This document shows positions 1 through 6,931 of a stretch of 13,344 nucleotides of DNA, piece by piece. The number at the start of each line of letters is the position of its first letter. Within the stretch, counting starts at the first letter, position 1. The translations under genes were made by a program, and so were the position numbers. The stretch is from assembly GCA_016789165.1 (NCBI GenBank), contig JAEURL010000149.1, positions 1-13,344 of the forward strand. The letters are read 5' to 3'. The DNA is from Anaerolineales bacterium. Its GTDB lineage: Bacteria > Chloroflexota > Anaerolineae > Anaerolineales > UBA6663. Below the pieces are notes generated by a model that searched no databases, was not told the DNA's origin, and saw nothing but the letters and a program-made list of their open reading frames with translations.

Positions 1-612
1 CTCCTCCGGCGGATTGCGGCCGGCCTCCACGGCGCGCTGGCGGCTGAGGTCCACCGGCCCGCGCTGGGCGGCCGCCAGCACCTCAAAGGCCAGGCCCTCC
101 AGCAGCACCGAGCGGCCCAGGATATCGGCCAGGGTGGCGGCCAGGGCGTCCAGCCCCCCGCCCTCCAGCACCAGCCGGGTCAGCCGGCGGTGAAGGTCGT
201 CGGCGCGCTCCTTGACCGCAAACTGCTCGTTGACCAGTTCGACGTACAGGCGCTCGATCAGGGTGATGAATTTGACGTCGTGCGGGACGACGATGATCGG
301 GAAGCCCGCCGCCTCGGCCGCCTGGCACATCGCCTCCGGCACCGCGTCAAAGGACCAGCCCAGGGAGAAGACCAGGCCCACCAGGCCGCTGGCCACCAGT
401 TTGGGGATGAAGGCGGCCTGCTCGGCCGGGTTGTCTTTCAGGCTGTAGCCGGAGGTGAAGAGCAGCAGGCCTTGGCCGTAGACGTGGATTTCGGCGTCGG
501 GGATGTCCACCACGTGCACGCGGCGGATCAGCCGATCCAGGCCGCCTTCGCCGGCGACGACGCGGGCTTTCTCGAAGACGGCCAGCTGCAGGGCCTGACG
601 CAGAGTAAGCAT
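1..612 (-). CDS. PucR-family transcriptional regulator, N-terminal part (cut by window edge)
   Basis: A reading frame open from the left edge up to an ATG at 612-610 gives 204 residues with no stop. It begins MLTLRQAL, the usual opening of PucR-type regulators, and continues with VHVVDIPDA (33-41), LLLFTSGYSL (50-58), a hydrophobic VASGLVGLVF stretch (73-82), and FPIIVVPHDV (104-113). This pattern fits the PucR N-terminal domain (purine catabolism regulator-like, PF07905). The C-terminal helix-turn-helix expected for the family lies beyond the window. A coiled-coil-like linker follows (about 115-150). It is on the same strand as the methyltransferase gene, 102 bases downstream of it, so co-transcription is possible; there is also a promoter-like element directly before the ATG. 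In this setting it probably regulates amine use rather than purine catabolism, but that is inference. No Shine-Dalgarno sequence is visible. The family call is quite sure; the effector is unknown. Confidence 0.85.
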   Translation of the reverse strand, partial: MLTLRQALQLAVFEKARVVAGEGGLDRLIRRVHVVDIPDAEIHVYGQGLLLFTSGYSLKDNPAEQAAFIPKLVASGLVGLVFSLGWSFDAVPEAMCQAAEAAGFPIIVVPHDVKFITLIERLYVELVNEQFAVKERADDLHRRLTRLVLEGGGLDALAATLADILGRSVLLEGLAFEVLAAAQRGPVDLSRQRAVEAGRNPPEE

Positions 613-617
613 CAGCC

Positions 618-627
618 CGATTTTACA
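618..627 (-). promoter_or_regulatory. Candidate -10 element giving a leaderless pucR-like transcript
   Basis: On the minus strand the hexamer TAAAAT (625-620), preceded by TG, lies seven bases before the ATG at 612. Transcription would start at or within a base or two of the start codon, matching the absence of a ribosome binding site. No convincing -35 hexamer is present, so this is a weak call. Confidence 0.3.
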
Positions 628-664
628 GCAGGCGCCGTTGGCTATCCGGCCGGCCGCTTCAGCC

Positions 665-700
665 GCGCGGGAGGCGGACCACCAGAGGACCTCCGCGCGC
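665..700 (-). other. GC-rich hairpin between methyltransferase gene and pucR-like gene
   Basis: The arms GCGCGGGAGG (665-674) and CCTCCGCGCGC (690-700) can pair with one bulged base, just downstream of the methyltransferase stop (715). There is no T-run after it on the minus strand, so it is not a classical intrinsic terminator. It could reduce read-through into the regulator gene or protect the 3' end of the upstream message. The rest of the 102-base gap holds only GGCCGG-rich sequence. Confidence 0.35.
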
Positions 701-714
701 TGCGCGGCCCGGCC

Positions 715-2328
715 TCAGCGTTTCCATTCCGAGCGCGGTTTCTTCGCCTGGAGCTCGGCGCGGCGCTGGGCCACGAAGGCGTGCAGCTCGTCGCGCACAG
801 CCGGGTCCAGGGCCGGCGGCTCGTAATCGCGCAGCAGCTTCTTGTAGAGGGCGTTGGCGCGCCGGTAGGTATCCTGGCTGCCCTCCTGCTCCCACTTCTC
901 GTAGTTGTCCATATTGAAAACGGTGTGGGAGTAGAAGGCCGTGTCGTAGTGGCGCAGGGTGTGGCTGGCGCCCAGGAAGTGGCCGCCGGGCGGGATCTCC
1001 TGGTAGGCGTCCCAGGCGAAGTCCTCGTCGGTCAGCCCGATGCCGTTGACGAGACGCGCCATCATCGCGCACTGTTCCAGGTCGATGACGAACTTCTCAT
1101 AGCCCGCGATCAGGCCGCCCTCCAGCCAGCCGGCCGCGTGCAGGACGAAGTTGACGCCGGCCTGGACGGTGGGCCAGAAGGTGCCGGCCGATTCGTAGCC
1201 GGCCTGCGCGTCCGGGGTGCGCGCGGCCGTGAAGTTGCCGCCCGAGCGGTACGGCAGGTTGTAGAAGCGGGCCATCTGCGCGCCGGCGTACAGGGCCAGG
1301 GCGTCCTCGGGTGTGCCGAAGCAGGGCGCGCCGCTCTTCATGTCGATGTTGGCCAGGAAGGAGCCGTAAATGCAGGGCGTGCCGGGGTTGAGCATTTGGG
1401 CGTAGGCGATGCCGAAGAGGGCCTCGGCGTTCTGCTGGGCCAGGGTGGCGGCCATGGTGCTGGGCGACATGGCGCCCGCGATCAGGAAGGGCGTCACCAG
1501 CACGGCCTGGCGGGCGCGGGCGTAGACCTCCAGGGCGCCGAACATGCGGTCGTCGAAGCGCAGCGGGCTGGAGGCGTTGATCAGGGACAGCACCGCCGGC
1601 TGCTGGCGGATGGCCTCAGCCCCGAAGACGATCTCGGCCATGGTCACGGTGTCGCGGGCGTTGTCGGCGTGGGTGACCGAACCCATGAAGCACTTGTCGT
1701 GCAGGGTCAGGTGCGCCAGGAGCATGTCCAGATGGCGCTCGCGCACGTCCACGTCGTTGGGCTCCACCAGGGTGCCGCCGCCGTGATGCAGGTGCTCGCT
1801 CATCTGGGTCAGCTTGGCGAAGTTGTGGAAATCCTCCAGCGTGGCCGGCCGCCGGCCAAAGTCCAGCCCGCCCACAAAGGGCGTGCCGTACACGGGCGCG
1901 AAGACCATGTGACGGCCGCCGATCTCCAGGCTGTTGGCCGGGTTGCGGGCTAACTGGGTGAACGTGGCCGGCGCCTGGCGCACGAAGTGCAGGAGCGTGG
2001 CCTCGTCCAGGCGCACCAGATGGCCGCGCACCTGGACGGTGTCGCCGTTGGGATAGGTGACGGTTTTATCCACCCACTCCACCTGCGCGCCGTTCTGGCG
2101 GAAGGTCTCGGCCGCCGGCGGGTAATCCACAATCAGGATGCCGGGATCGGTCAGCAGGCGCATGGCGGCGGCGTGGATGCGCTGGACGCCTTCCTCGGAC
2201 AGGACCGTGGCGAGGGGCAGGCGGTTGACCAGCGCCCGGACCCCGGTCGTCCGGCCGGCCTGGCCGGGGCGGCGGGCTTCACGACGTTCGCGGCGGCGGG
2301 CAAGGCGGTCGGCGTCGGCGGTAGTCAT
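715..2328 (-). CDS. MttB-superfamily (non-pyrrolysine) methylamine/betaine methyltransferase
   Basis: This 537-residue protein matches the trimethylamine methyltransferase (MttB, COG5598) superfamily in length and in motifs I recognise: VLSEEGVQRIHAAAMRLL (42-59), YGTPFVGGLD (147-156), ANIDMKSGAPCFGTPED (326-342), LPYRSGG (358-364), HAAGWLEGGL (397-406) and PPGGHFLGASHTL (446-458). The frame is uninterrupted, with no internal amber codon, so pyrrolysine is not used. Non-Pyl members include MtgB, which moves a methyl group from glycine betaine to a corrinoid protein; other members act on carnitine- or proline-betaine-type substrates. A GAGC/AGGAG-like ribosome site (2339-2334) supports the ATG at 2328. 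It is divergent from a ProU/OpuA-type importer, which supports a quaternary-amine substrate. The first 30 residues are very basic and Arg-rich, which is unusual but common as an extension in this group. No corrinoid protein gene is adjacent in this window. Superfamily call firm; exact substrate inferred. Confidence 0.9.
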   Translation of the reverse strand: MTTADADRLARRRERREARRPGQAGRTTGVRALVNRLPLATVLSEEGVQRIHAAAMRLLTDPGILIVDYPPAAETFRQNGAQVEWVDKTVTYPNGDTVQVRGHLVRLDEATLLHFVRQAPATFTQLARNPANSLEIGGRHMVFAPVYGTPFVGGLDFGRRPATLEDFHNFAKLTQMSEHLHHGGGTLVEPNDVDVRERHLDMLLAHLTLHDKCFMGSVTHADNARDTVTMAEIVFGAEAIRQQPAVLSLINASSPLRFDDRMFGALEVYARARQAVLVTPFLIAGAMSPSTMAATLAQQNAEALFGIAYAQMLNPGTPCIYGSFLANIDMKSGAPCFGTPEDALALYAGAQMARFYNLPYRSGGNFTAARTPDAQAGYESAGTFWPTVQAGVNFVLHAAGWLEGGLIAGYEKFVIDLEQCAMMARLVNGIGLTDEDFAWDAYQEIPPGGHFLGASHTLRHYDTAFYSHTVFNMDNYEKWEQEGSQDTYRRANALYKKLLRDYEPPALDPAVRDELHAFVAQRRAELQAKKPRSEWKR

Positions 2329-2333
2329 GCTGG

Positions 2334-2398
2334 GCTCCTGAGCGGGGACCGGGGCGAATGTCCTGTTTTACCATACGGGCGCGGGATGCCGCTCACAA
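2334..2398 (-). promoter_or_regulatory. Candidate promoter and ribosome site of the methyltransferase gene
   Basis: On the minus strand TTGTGA (2398-2393), a 17-base spacer and TATGGT (2375-2370) form a moderate sigma70-like promoter (four of six matches in each hexamer). Start of transcription would be near 2363, giving a leader of about 35 bases that ends in an AGGAG-type Shine-Dalgarno at 2339-2334. The rest of the divergent 190-base gap holds GC-rich inverted sequence (about 2455-2481) directly upstream of the opposite promoter. Confidence 0.45.
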
Positions 2399-2481
2399 AG
2401 TTTGCCGGGGCCGGCTGTGCGCCGCGACTAACCCGCCCGGCCAGAAGGCGACGCGCAGCGCGGCCGGCCCCGGCCGGCGCG

Positions 2482-2509
2482 TTGACTTCTCTTGATAAAC
2501 CTCTATACT
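2482..2509 (+). promoter_or_regulatory. Strong sigma70-like promoter of the ABC importer operon, near-leaderless
   Basis: TTGACT (2482-2487), a 16-base spacer and TATACT (2504-2509) each match the consensus in five of six positions. Only nine bases separate the -10 from the ATG at 2519, so transcription should begin at A2516 or A2519. There is no Shine-Dalgarno. The element therefore decides the start codon: an upstream in-frame TTG at 2492 would lie inside the promoter and cannot be used. Confidence 0.75.
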
Positions 2510-2518
2510 TTTCTCACC

Positions 2519-3565
2519 ATGACGGTTGTCCCCGCAACTGAACAGCGCCCGACCAAGATCGCCTGCCGCGACGTCTGGAAGGTCTTTGGCCGCCAGCCGG
2601 AACGGGTGGTGGAACGCATCACGCCGGATCAGACCAGCGCCCAGGTGCTGGAGCAGACCGGGCACGTGGTGGCCGTGCGCGGCGTGTCCTTCGAGGTCCA
2701 GCCCGGCGAGACCTTCGTGGTGATGGGCCTCTCCGGCAGCGGCAAGTCCACGCTGATCCGCTGCATGTGCCGGCTGACCGATCCCACCCGGGGCGAGATC
2801 CTGGTGGACGGCCAGGACGTGCTCAAGCTGGCCGAGCCGGCCCTGCGCGAGGTGCGCCGGCGCAAGATCAGCATGGTCTTCCAGAACTTCGGCCTGTTCC
2901 CGCACCGGCGCGTGATCGAGAACGTGGCCTACGGGCTGGAAGTGCGCGGCGCGCCCCGGGCCGAACGGCTGGCGCGGGCGCAGCAGATGATCGAACTGGT
3001 GGGCCTGGCCGGCTGGGAGCAGCACTTCCCCAAGCAGCTCAGCGGCGGCATGCAGCAGCGCGTGGGCCTGGCGCGCGCCCTGGCCGTGGACCCGGAGGTC
3101 ATCCTGTTCGACGAGCCCTTCAGCGCCCTGGACCCGCTCATCCGGCGCGAGATGCAGGACGAGCTGCTGCGCCTGCAGGCCGACATGCACAAGACCAGCG
3201 TCTTCATCACCCACGACTTTGCCGAGGCGCTCAAGCTGGGCGACCACATCGCCATCATGCGCAACGGCCAGTTCGTGCAGGTGGGCACGCCCGAGGAGCT
3301 GGTGCTCAACCCGGCCAACGACTACGTGGCCGCCTTCACCAAGGACGCGCCGCGCGCCAAGGTGGTCTCGGCCGCGGCCGTCATGCTCCCCTGCCCGCCC
3401 GGCTTTGACCCGGCCGGCCAGCCGGCCGCGCGCGCCGACGCCAAGCTGGAAGACTGCCTGCCCATGATCGCGGCCCACGACGGCCCGGTGTGTGTGCGCG
3501 ACGAGGCCGGCGCCCTGCTGGGCGTGCTGGACCGGCTGAGCGTCATGAAAGCCCTGATCGTCTGA
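2519..3565 (+). CDS. proV: ProV/OpuAA-type ABC importer ATPase with a single CBS-like motif
   Basis: The 348-residue ATPase powers import of a quaternary amine or proline-type solute. Motifs, numbered from the ATG at 2519: an N-terminal ProV-like extension (VWKVFG, then the TG-VVAVRGVSFEV entry to the fold), Walker A GLSGSGKST (70-78, Lys76), a Q-loop in FQNFGLFPHR, signature LSGGMQQR (174-181), Walker B ILFDEP with Asp198-Glu199, and switch His232 in ITHDFAEAL. The C-terminal tail (about 300-348) carries only one CBS-like motif (GPVCVRDEAGALLGVLD), where osmoregulated OpuAA/ProV proteins typically carry two. The stop is eight bases before the permease start, so the two genes form an operon and are probably translationally coupled. 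The importer is probably for catabolism rather than osmoprotection, which is inference from the CBS loss and gene neighbours. Confidence 0.93.
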   Translation: MTVVPATEQRPTKIACRDVWKVFGRQPERVVERITPDQTSAQVLEQTGHVVAVRGVSFEVQPGETFVVMGLSGSGKSTLIRCMCRLTDPTRGEILVDGQDVLKLAEPALREVRRRKISMVFQNFGLFPHRRVIENVAYGLEVRGAPRAERLARAQQMIELVGLAGWEQHFPKQLSGGMQQRVGLARALAVDPEVILFDEPFSALDPLIRREMQDELLRLQADMHKTSVFITHDFAEALKLGDHIAIMRNGQFVQVGTPEELVLNPANDYVAAFTKDAPRAKVVSAAAVMLPCPPGFDPAGQPAARADAKLEDCLPMIAAHDGPVCVRDEAGALLGVLDRLSVMKALIV

Positions 3566-3573
3566 GCCCCCGC

Positions 3574-5637
3574 ATGACCAGCCGCGCCCTGCCGCTGCCC
3601 GCCCCGCCGCTGCTGAAACGCTTCGCGCCGCTGGCGGTCGGCCTGGGCCTGGCGGCCCTGGCGCTGGCGCTGCCGGCCGGGTGGCGGGAATTCCCGGCCG
3701 CCTGGAACCTCGGCCTGCGCGCGCCCATTGACCAGCTGCAGAGCACCATCGTCGCCAACCGCGAGACGATCCCGCTCTTCCAATACTTCTTTGATCCCCT
3801 GAGCGCCTTCATCGACTGGGGCCTGCGCCTGGCCGAGAACCTGCTGCTGGCGCTGCCCTGGCCGGCCGCCCTGGCCTTCTCCACTATTACCGGCTACCTG
3901 CTGGGCGGGCCGGCCCTGGCCGCGCTGAGCCTGATCGGCCCGGTCATCATGGGGCTGTTCGGGCTGTGGGAACCGAGCCTGCAGACCCTGGCGCTGATGA
4001 TCGTGGCCGTGGTGCTCTCGGTGGCCATCGGCCTGCCGCTGGGCGTGCTGAGCGCCTCCAGCGACCGCGTGGACCGGGTCGTCCGGCCGATCCTGGACGG
4101 CATGCAGACCATGCCGACCTTCGTCTACCTGATCCCGGTCGTCGTATTTTTCGGCATTGCGCGCGTGCCGGCGGTGGTGGCCACGCTGGTCTACGCCGTG
4201 CCGCCCATGATCCGGCTGACCAACCTGGGCCTGCGCCAGGTGAGCCCGCCGGCCATCGAAGCGGCGCGCGCCTTCGGGGCCACGCGCTGGCAGCTGCTTT
4301 TCCAGGTGCAGCTGCCGCTGGCCCTGCCGGCCATCATGGCCGGCGTCAACCAGACCATCATGATGGCCCTCAGCATGGTCGTCATTGCGGCCCTGATCGG
4401 GGCCGGCGGCCTGGGCCGGCAGGTGTTGGTCTCCCTGCAGCGCCTGCAGGTCGGCCAGGCGCTGGAGGCCGGCCTGGCCATCGTCCTGCTGGCCATCGTG
4501 CTGGACCGCTGGAGCGAGGGCCTCAGCCGCCTCGACTTCTCGGACACGGCCCGCGAGCCGGTGAAGGCGCTGGCCCCGCGTTGGGTGCCGGCACGCTGGG
4601 AAAGCGCCTGGCTCACGGCCGCGCTCGCCCTGCGCCGCTTGGCCGCCGGGCCGGCCCACATCCTGGGCACGCTCCTGGGCGGCCGAGACCTGCGCCGCTT
4701 CGCGGGCGTGCTCAACCTGGCGCTGGTGGTGGCGGCCTTGCTGCTGCTGGACCTGCTGGTCCACTTCGGCACCTTCCCGTCCGCCTGGCGTTGGTATTGG
4801 CGCGAGCCCACCGACGCCCTGGTGCGCTGGATGCGCGATAACCTGTTCGAGATCCCGGTGGGCGGCCTGCTGATCGGGACCGGCCCGGTGAGCGACTTCA
4901 TCGTCATCTACATGCTCAACCCGCTGCGGACGCTGTTCACGGAGGTGCTGCCCTGGCCGGTGACGGTGCTGGGCGCGGCGGCCCTGGGGGCCTGGGCCGG
5001 CGGCTGGCGGCTGAGCGCCTTCGCGGGCCTGGGCGTCTTCGCCGTCGGCCTGCTGGGCATGTGGCCGTTCGCCATGGACACCCTCAGCCAGATCCTGGTG
5101 ACCATGTTCTTCACGGTGCTGGCCGCCGTGCCGCTGGGGATCTGGTCTTCCCAGAACGATACCGTGCGCGAGGTCCTGCGGCCGATCTTGGACTTCCTGC
5201 AGACCATCCCGTCCTTTGTCTTCCTGGTGCCCGTCATCATGCTGTTCAACATCGGGCGGGTGCCCGGCCTGATCGCGGCCGTGCTGTACGCCATCGCCCC
5301 GGGCATCAAGCTCACCGACCTGGGCATCCGGGCGGTGGCCGGCGAAGCGGTGGAGGCGGCGCGCGCCTTCGGCTCCACGCGCGGGCAGATGCTGGCCAAG
5401 GTCCAGGTGCCCATGGCCCTGCCCTCGATCCTGCTGGGGATCAACCAGATGATCATGATGGTGCTGGCGATGGTGGTGATCGCCGGCATGGTGGGCGGGG
5501 CCGGCCTGGGGCTGGAGGCCGTCAACGGGTTGGCGCGCAGCGAAACCGGGCGCGGCGTGGAGGCCGGCCTGGCTATCGTCCTGCTGGCCGTGATCATGGA
5601 CCGGATCACGCAGGCCTGGGCGGCGCGGAGCCAGTGA
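3574..5637 (+). CDS. proW: Fused tandem-domain ProW-type ABC permease
   Basis: The ATG at 3574 gives 687 residues; it lies eight bases after the ATPase stop, and an earlier in-frame start at 3490 would overlap the ATPase by 76 bases. The chain holds two complete permease (BPD_transp_1) units. The first has LPLGVLSASSDRVDRVVRPI and the EAA loop from Glu229 (EAARAFGATRWQL); the second has VPLGIWSSQNDTVREVLRPI and an EAA loop from Glu594 (EAARAFGSTRGQM). The repeat offset is about 365 residues. Both EAA loops run into the same pattern of Gly-, Met- and Ile-rich membrane helix ending in GAGGLG or GGAGLG. The halves are clearly diverged in sequence and joined by a linker (about 325-370) plus extra helices. 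Ordinary ProW is a single unit that dimerises; here one chain should supply both halves of the channel. No Shine-Dalgarno is visible. The partner binding protein is encoded convergently at 5827-6777. Confidence 0.92.
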   Translation: MTSRALPLPAPPLLKRFAPLAVGLGLAALALALPAGWREFPAAWNLGLRAPIDQLQSTIVANRETIPLFQYFFDPLSAFIDWGLRLAENLLLALPWPAALAFSTITGYLLGGPALAALSLIGPVIMGLFGLWEPSLQTLALMIVAVVLSVAIGLPLGVLSASSDRVDRVVRPILDGMQTMPTFVYLIPVVVFFGIARVPAVVATLVYAVPPMIRLTNLGLRQVSPPAIEAARAFGATRWQLLFQVQLPLALPAIMAGVNQTIMMALSMVVIAALIGAGGLGRQVLVSLQRLQVGQALEAGLAIVLLAIVLDRWSEGLSRLDFSDTAREPVKALAPRWVPARWESAWLTAALALRRLAAGPAHILGTLLGGRDLRRFAGVLNLALVVAALLLLDLLVHFGTFPSAWRWYWREPTDALVRWMRDNLFEIPVGGLLIGTGPVSDFIVIYMLNPLRTLFTEVLPWPVTVLGAAALGAWAGGWRLSAFAGLGVFAVGLLGMWPFAMDTLSQILVTMFFTVLAAVPLGIWSSQNDTVREVLRPILDFLQTIPSFVFLVPVIMLFNIGRVPGLIAAVLYAIAPGIKLTDLGIRAVAGEAVEAARAFGSTRGQMLAKVQVPMALPSILLGINQMIMMVLAMVVIAGMVGGAGLGLEAVNGLARSETGRGVEAGLAIVLLAVIMDRITQAWAARSQ

Positions 5638-5665
5638 AGCAGTTGTCCGTGAGCAGTGAGCGGCG
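5631..5665 (+). repeat. 7-nt-phased repeat over the permease stop codon (left arm)
   Basis: Five consecutive heptamers, CCAGTGA, AGCAGTT, GTCCGTG, AGCAGTG and AGCGGCG, follow each other without a gap. The permease stop TGA (5635-5637) is inside the first. The 12-mer at 5649-5660 (GTGAGCAGTGAG) recurs inverted at 5819-5830. Further degenerate units (GCAGCGA, TCAGTGA) lie at about 5692-5705. Confidence 0.55.
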
Positions 5666-5739
5666 AGGTCGTTCCCGGTGAGGTTGTGCAGCAGCGATCA
5701 GTGATGGATAAAGCACACGTCAGGGGCAGTCAGTCAACA

Positions 5740-5780
5740 AAAACGGGACCGCGTGGAAAACCACCGGCCCCGTTTTCTTT
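5740..5780. terminator. Bidirectional intrinsic terminator between convergent genes
   Basis: An imperfect hairpin pairs AAAACGGG and an ACCGCGTGG part (5740-5756) with CCACCGG and CCCCGTTTT (5761-5776) around an AAAA loop. It is followed by TTTTCTTTCT on the plus strand; on the minus strand the stem continues into TTTTTGTTG. It can therefore stop both the permease transcript and the convergent binding-protein transcript. The whole 189-base gap (5638-5826) holds this terminator and the flanking heptamer repeats, with no gene seen. Confidence 0.8.
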
Positions 5781-5798
5781 CTAGCAGTCTCGCGGATC

Positions 5799-5834
5799 GA
5801 TTACTGACGGCTCACTGTCTCACTGCTCACCGTC
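5799..5834 (-). repeat. 7-nt-phased repeat over the binding-protein stop codon (right arm)
   Basis: Read on the minus strand, GACGGTG, AGCAGTG, AGACAGTG (one extra base), AGCCGTC and AGTAATC follow one another. The stop codon of the binding protein (TGA, 5829-5827) is inside the array. It is the inverted counterpart of the array at 5631-5665, so each convergent gene ends in the same repeat family in its own sense direction, with the terminator between them. Confidence 0.55.
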
Positions 5835-6777
5835 CCAGCCACTTCTCCCAGGTCGCCTTGTTGGCGTCCACCCAGGCTTGCGCGGCCTCGTCCACGCTCT
5901 TGCCGCCGGCGATGTCGGCCATGATCGTGATCTGGTCCTTGTTGGTGTAGCTCATGGCCTTGAGCAGGGCATGCGCCTCGGGGGCCGCGTCCTTCAGGCC
6001 GGCCCAACCGGCCTTGTACAGCACGTCCTCGGGGTAGTCGCAATCGCGGGCGTCGGCGCCCTTGGCCTCGCACTCAGCCGAGTAGGTCGGCAGCTTGACG
6101 TTGGTCAAGTCATACTGGGCGTGCGCGGCGTGCGGGGTCCAGAAGTAGAACAGGAAGGGCTCCTGCTTGGCGTAGGCGGCGTCCAGGGCGGCCAACTCGG
6201 CCTGCTCGGAGCCGGCGAAGACCACCTTCAGGTTCAGCCCCAGGTTCTTGATCAGGGCCTCGTCGTACTGCACGAAGGACGGGTCGCCGCCGATGAATTG
6301 GCCGGCGTCGCCGGTCTCAGCCGTCTGGAACAGCGCGGCCGTAGCCGGGTCCTGGAAGCCCTCCCAGGTGGCCAGCTCCGGATGGTCCTTCAGCAGATAG
6401 GTGGGGATAAACCAGCCGATCTTGCCCACCACACCCAGCGGGCCGAGGTCCTCCAGCTTGCCGGTCGTGATGTATTCGTCGTAGTCCTTGGCGTGGCCGG
6501 AGGGCCAGATCTCGAGCGTGGCGCTCAAGTCGCCCTTGGCCAGGGCCGGGAACTGCGCGTTCTCGTCGATGTCCACGATTTCGACCGTGTACCCGAGCTC
6601 TTTCTCCAGCAGGATCTTGGCCACGGCCACGTTGGCCCGCGAGCCGTCCCAGGGGTTGGCCGCCAGCTTGATGGTGGGCTTGGGGGCGGCGGCCGGCGCA
6701 CAGGCCGCCACGACAAAGGCCGCCGTAACGAGGACCGCCAGCACGGTCCACCAGGGTTTGGGGAGTCTCAGGCGCAT
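5827..6777 (-). CDS. Glycine betaine/choline-type substrate-binding lipoprotein (OpuAC-like)
   Basis: The 316-residue product starts with a basic and hydrophobic signal sequence and a lipobox VAAC (Cys26), so it should be exported and lipid-anchored. The mature part fits the OpuAC substrate-binding family (PF04069): ANPWDGSRANVAV (40-52), LEIWPSGHA (88-96), GWFIPTYL (121-128) and FYFWTPHA (210-217). Trp43, Trp91, Trp122 and Trp213 are candidates for the aromatic cage that holds a trimethylammonium group. Cys236 and Cys246 could form a disulfide, as in choline/betaine relatives that end the loop with CDYP. A GAGGAG-type ribosome site (6789-6784) supports the ATG. It is convergent with the permease and divergent from the GntR gene. 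It is the only binding protein seen and most likely serves the importer at 2519-5637. Substrate within the betaine/choline class is not resolved. Confidence 0.92.
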   Translation of the reverse strand: MRLRLPKPWWTVLAVLVTAAFVVAACAPAAAPKPTIKLAANPWDGSRANVAVAKILLEKELGYTVEIVDIDENAQFPALAKGDLSATLEIWPSGHAKDYDEYITTGKLEDLGPLGVVGKIGWFIPTYLLKDHPELATWEGFQDPATAALFQTAETGDAGQFIGGDPSFVQYDEALIKNLGLNLKVVFAGSEQAELAALDAAYAKQEPFLFYFWTPHAAHAQYDLTNVKLPTYSAECEAKGADARDCDYPEDVLYKAGWAGLKDAAPEAHALLKAMSYTNKDQITIMADIAGGKSVDEAAQAWVDANKATWEKWLGR

Positions 6778-6817
6778 GATCTTCTCCTCGATTGAATGAA
6801 AGGCGGGTTGGCTGGGG

Positions 6818-6846
6818 ATTCTAGGAGGTCAACCGCTACCTGTCAA
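6818..6846 (-). promoter_or_regulatory. Near-consensus promoter of the substrate-binding protein gene
   Basis: On the minus strand TTGACA (6846-6841, perfect), a 17-base spacer and TAGAAT (6823-6818, five of six) precede the gene. Transcription should start near 6811, leaving a leader of about 33 bases with a good ribosome site. The -35 lies in an imperfect dyad, GTCAAA (6842-6847) and TTTGTC (6858-6863), which could be an operator. A separate strong promoter fits the higher dose of binding protein usual for ABC importers. Confidence 0.75.
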
Positions 6847-6869
6847 ATCCGGTGCGGTTTGTCCCACTA

Positions 6870-6899
6870 TTGACTCGCGCTCCCAGGTCTGATATATCA
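6870..6899 (+). promoter_or_regulatory. gntR promoter with palindromic operator over the -10
   Basis: TTGACT (6870-6875), a 17-base spacer and TATATC (6893-6898) form the plus-strand promoter. The perfect 10-base palindrome TGATATATCA (6890-6899) covers the -10. Short AT-centred palindromes of this type are typical binding sites of GntR/FCD repressors, so autoregulation is likely. The site is about 44 bases upstream of the -35 of the divergent binding-protein promoter and could influence both. The ATG at 6932 is preceded by AAGG (6921-6924). Confidence 0.6.
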
Positions 6900-6931
6900 A
6901 TCTCATACCAGCCTCGCCGGAAGGCGACGCC

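Noticed and set aside
190..1953. Long plus-strand open frame of 587 codons antisense to the methyltransferase and PucR-like genes
   Set aside because: Its translation is low-complexity Gly/Ala/Val/His/Gln-rich with no family motif, as expected opposite a high-GC gene; the minus-strand frames carry clear conserved motifs.
715..2328. Pyrrolysine-containing trimethylamine methyltransferase
   Set aside because: There is no in-frame amber codon; the frame is open for the full family length.
2492..2518. TTG at 2492 as an earlier start of the ATPase
   Set aside because: It lies between the -35 and -10 hexamers of the promoter, so it would not be on the transcript.
2393..3478. Minus-strand open frame of 361 codons antisense to the ATPase
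   Set aside because: His/Gly/Ala-rich shadow; the plus strand has all ATPase motifs.
3322..4764. Minus-strand open frame of 480 codons antisense to the permease
   Set aside because: Gln/Gly/Arg-rich shadow translation; the plus strand encodes an unmistakable permease.
5631..5834. CRISPR array
   Set aside because: The repeat unit is seven bases with no spacers of constant length and no cas genes.
5753..5950. Small plus-strand open frame of 65 codons across the terminator and the end of the binding-protein gene
   Set aside because: It starts inside the terminator stem, overlaps repeats and is antisense to a sure gene.
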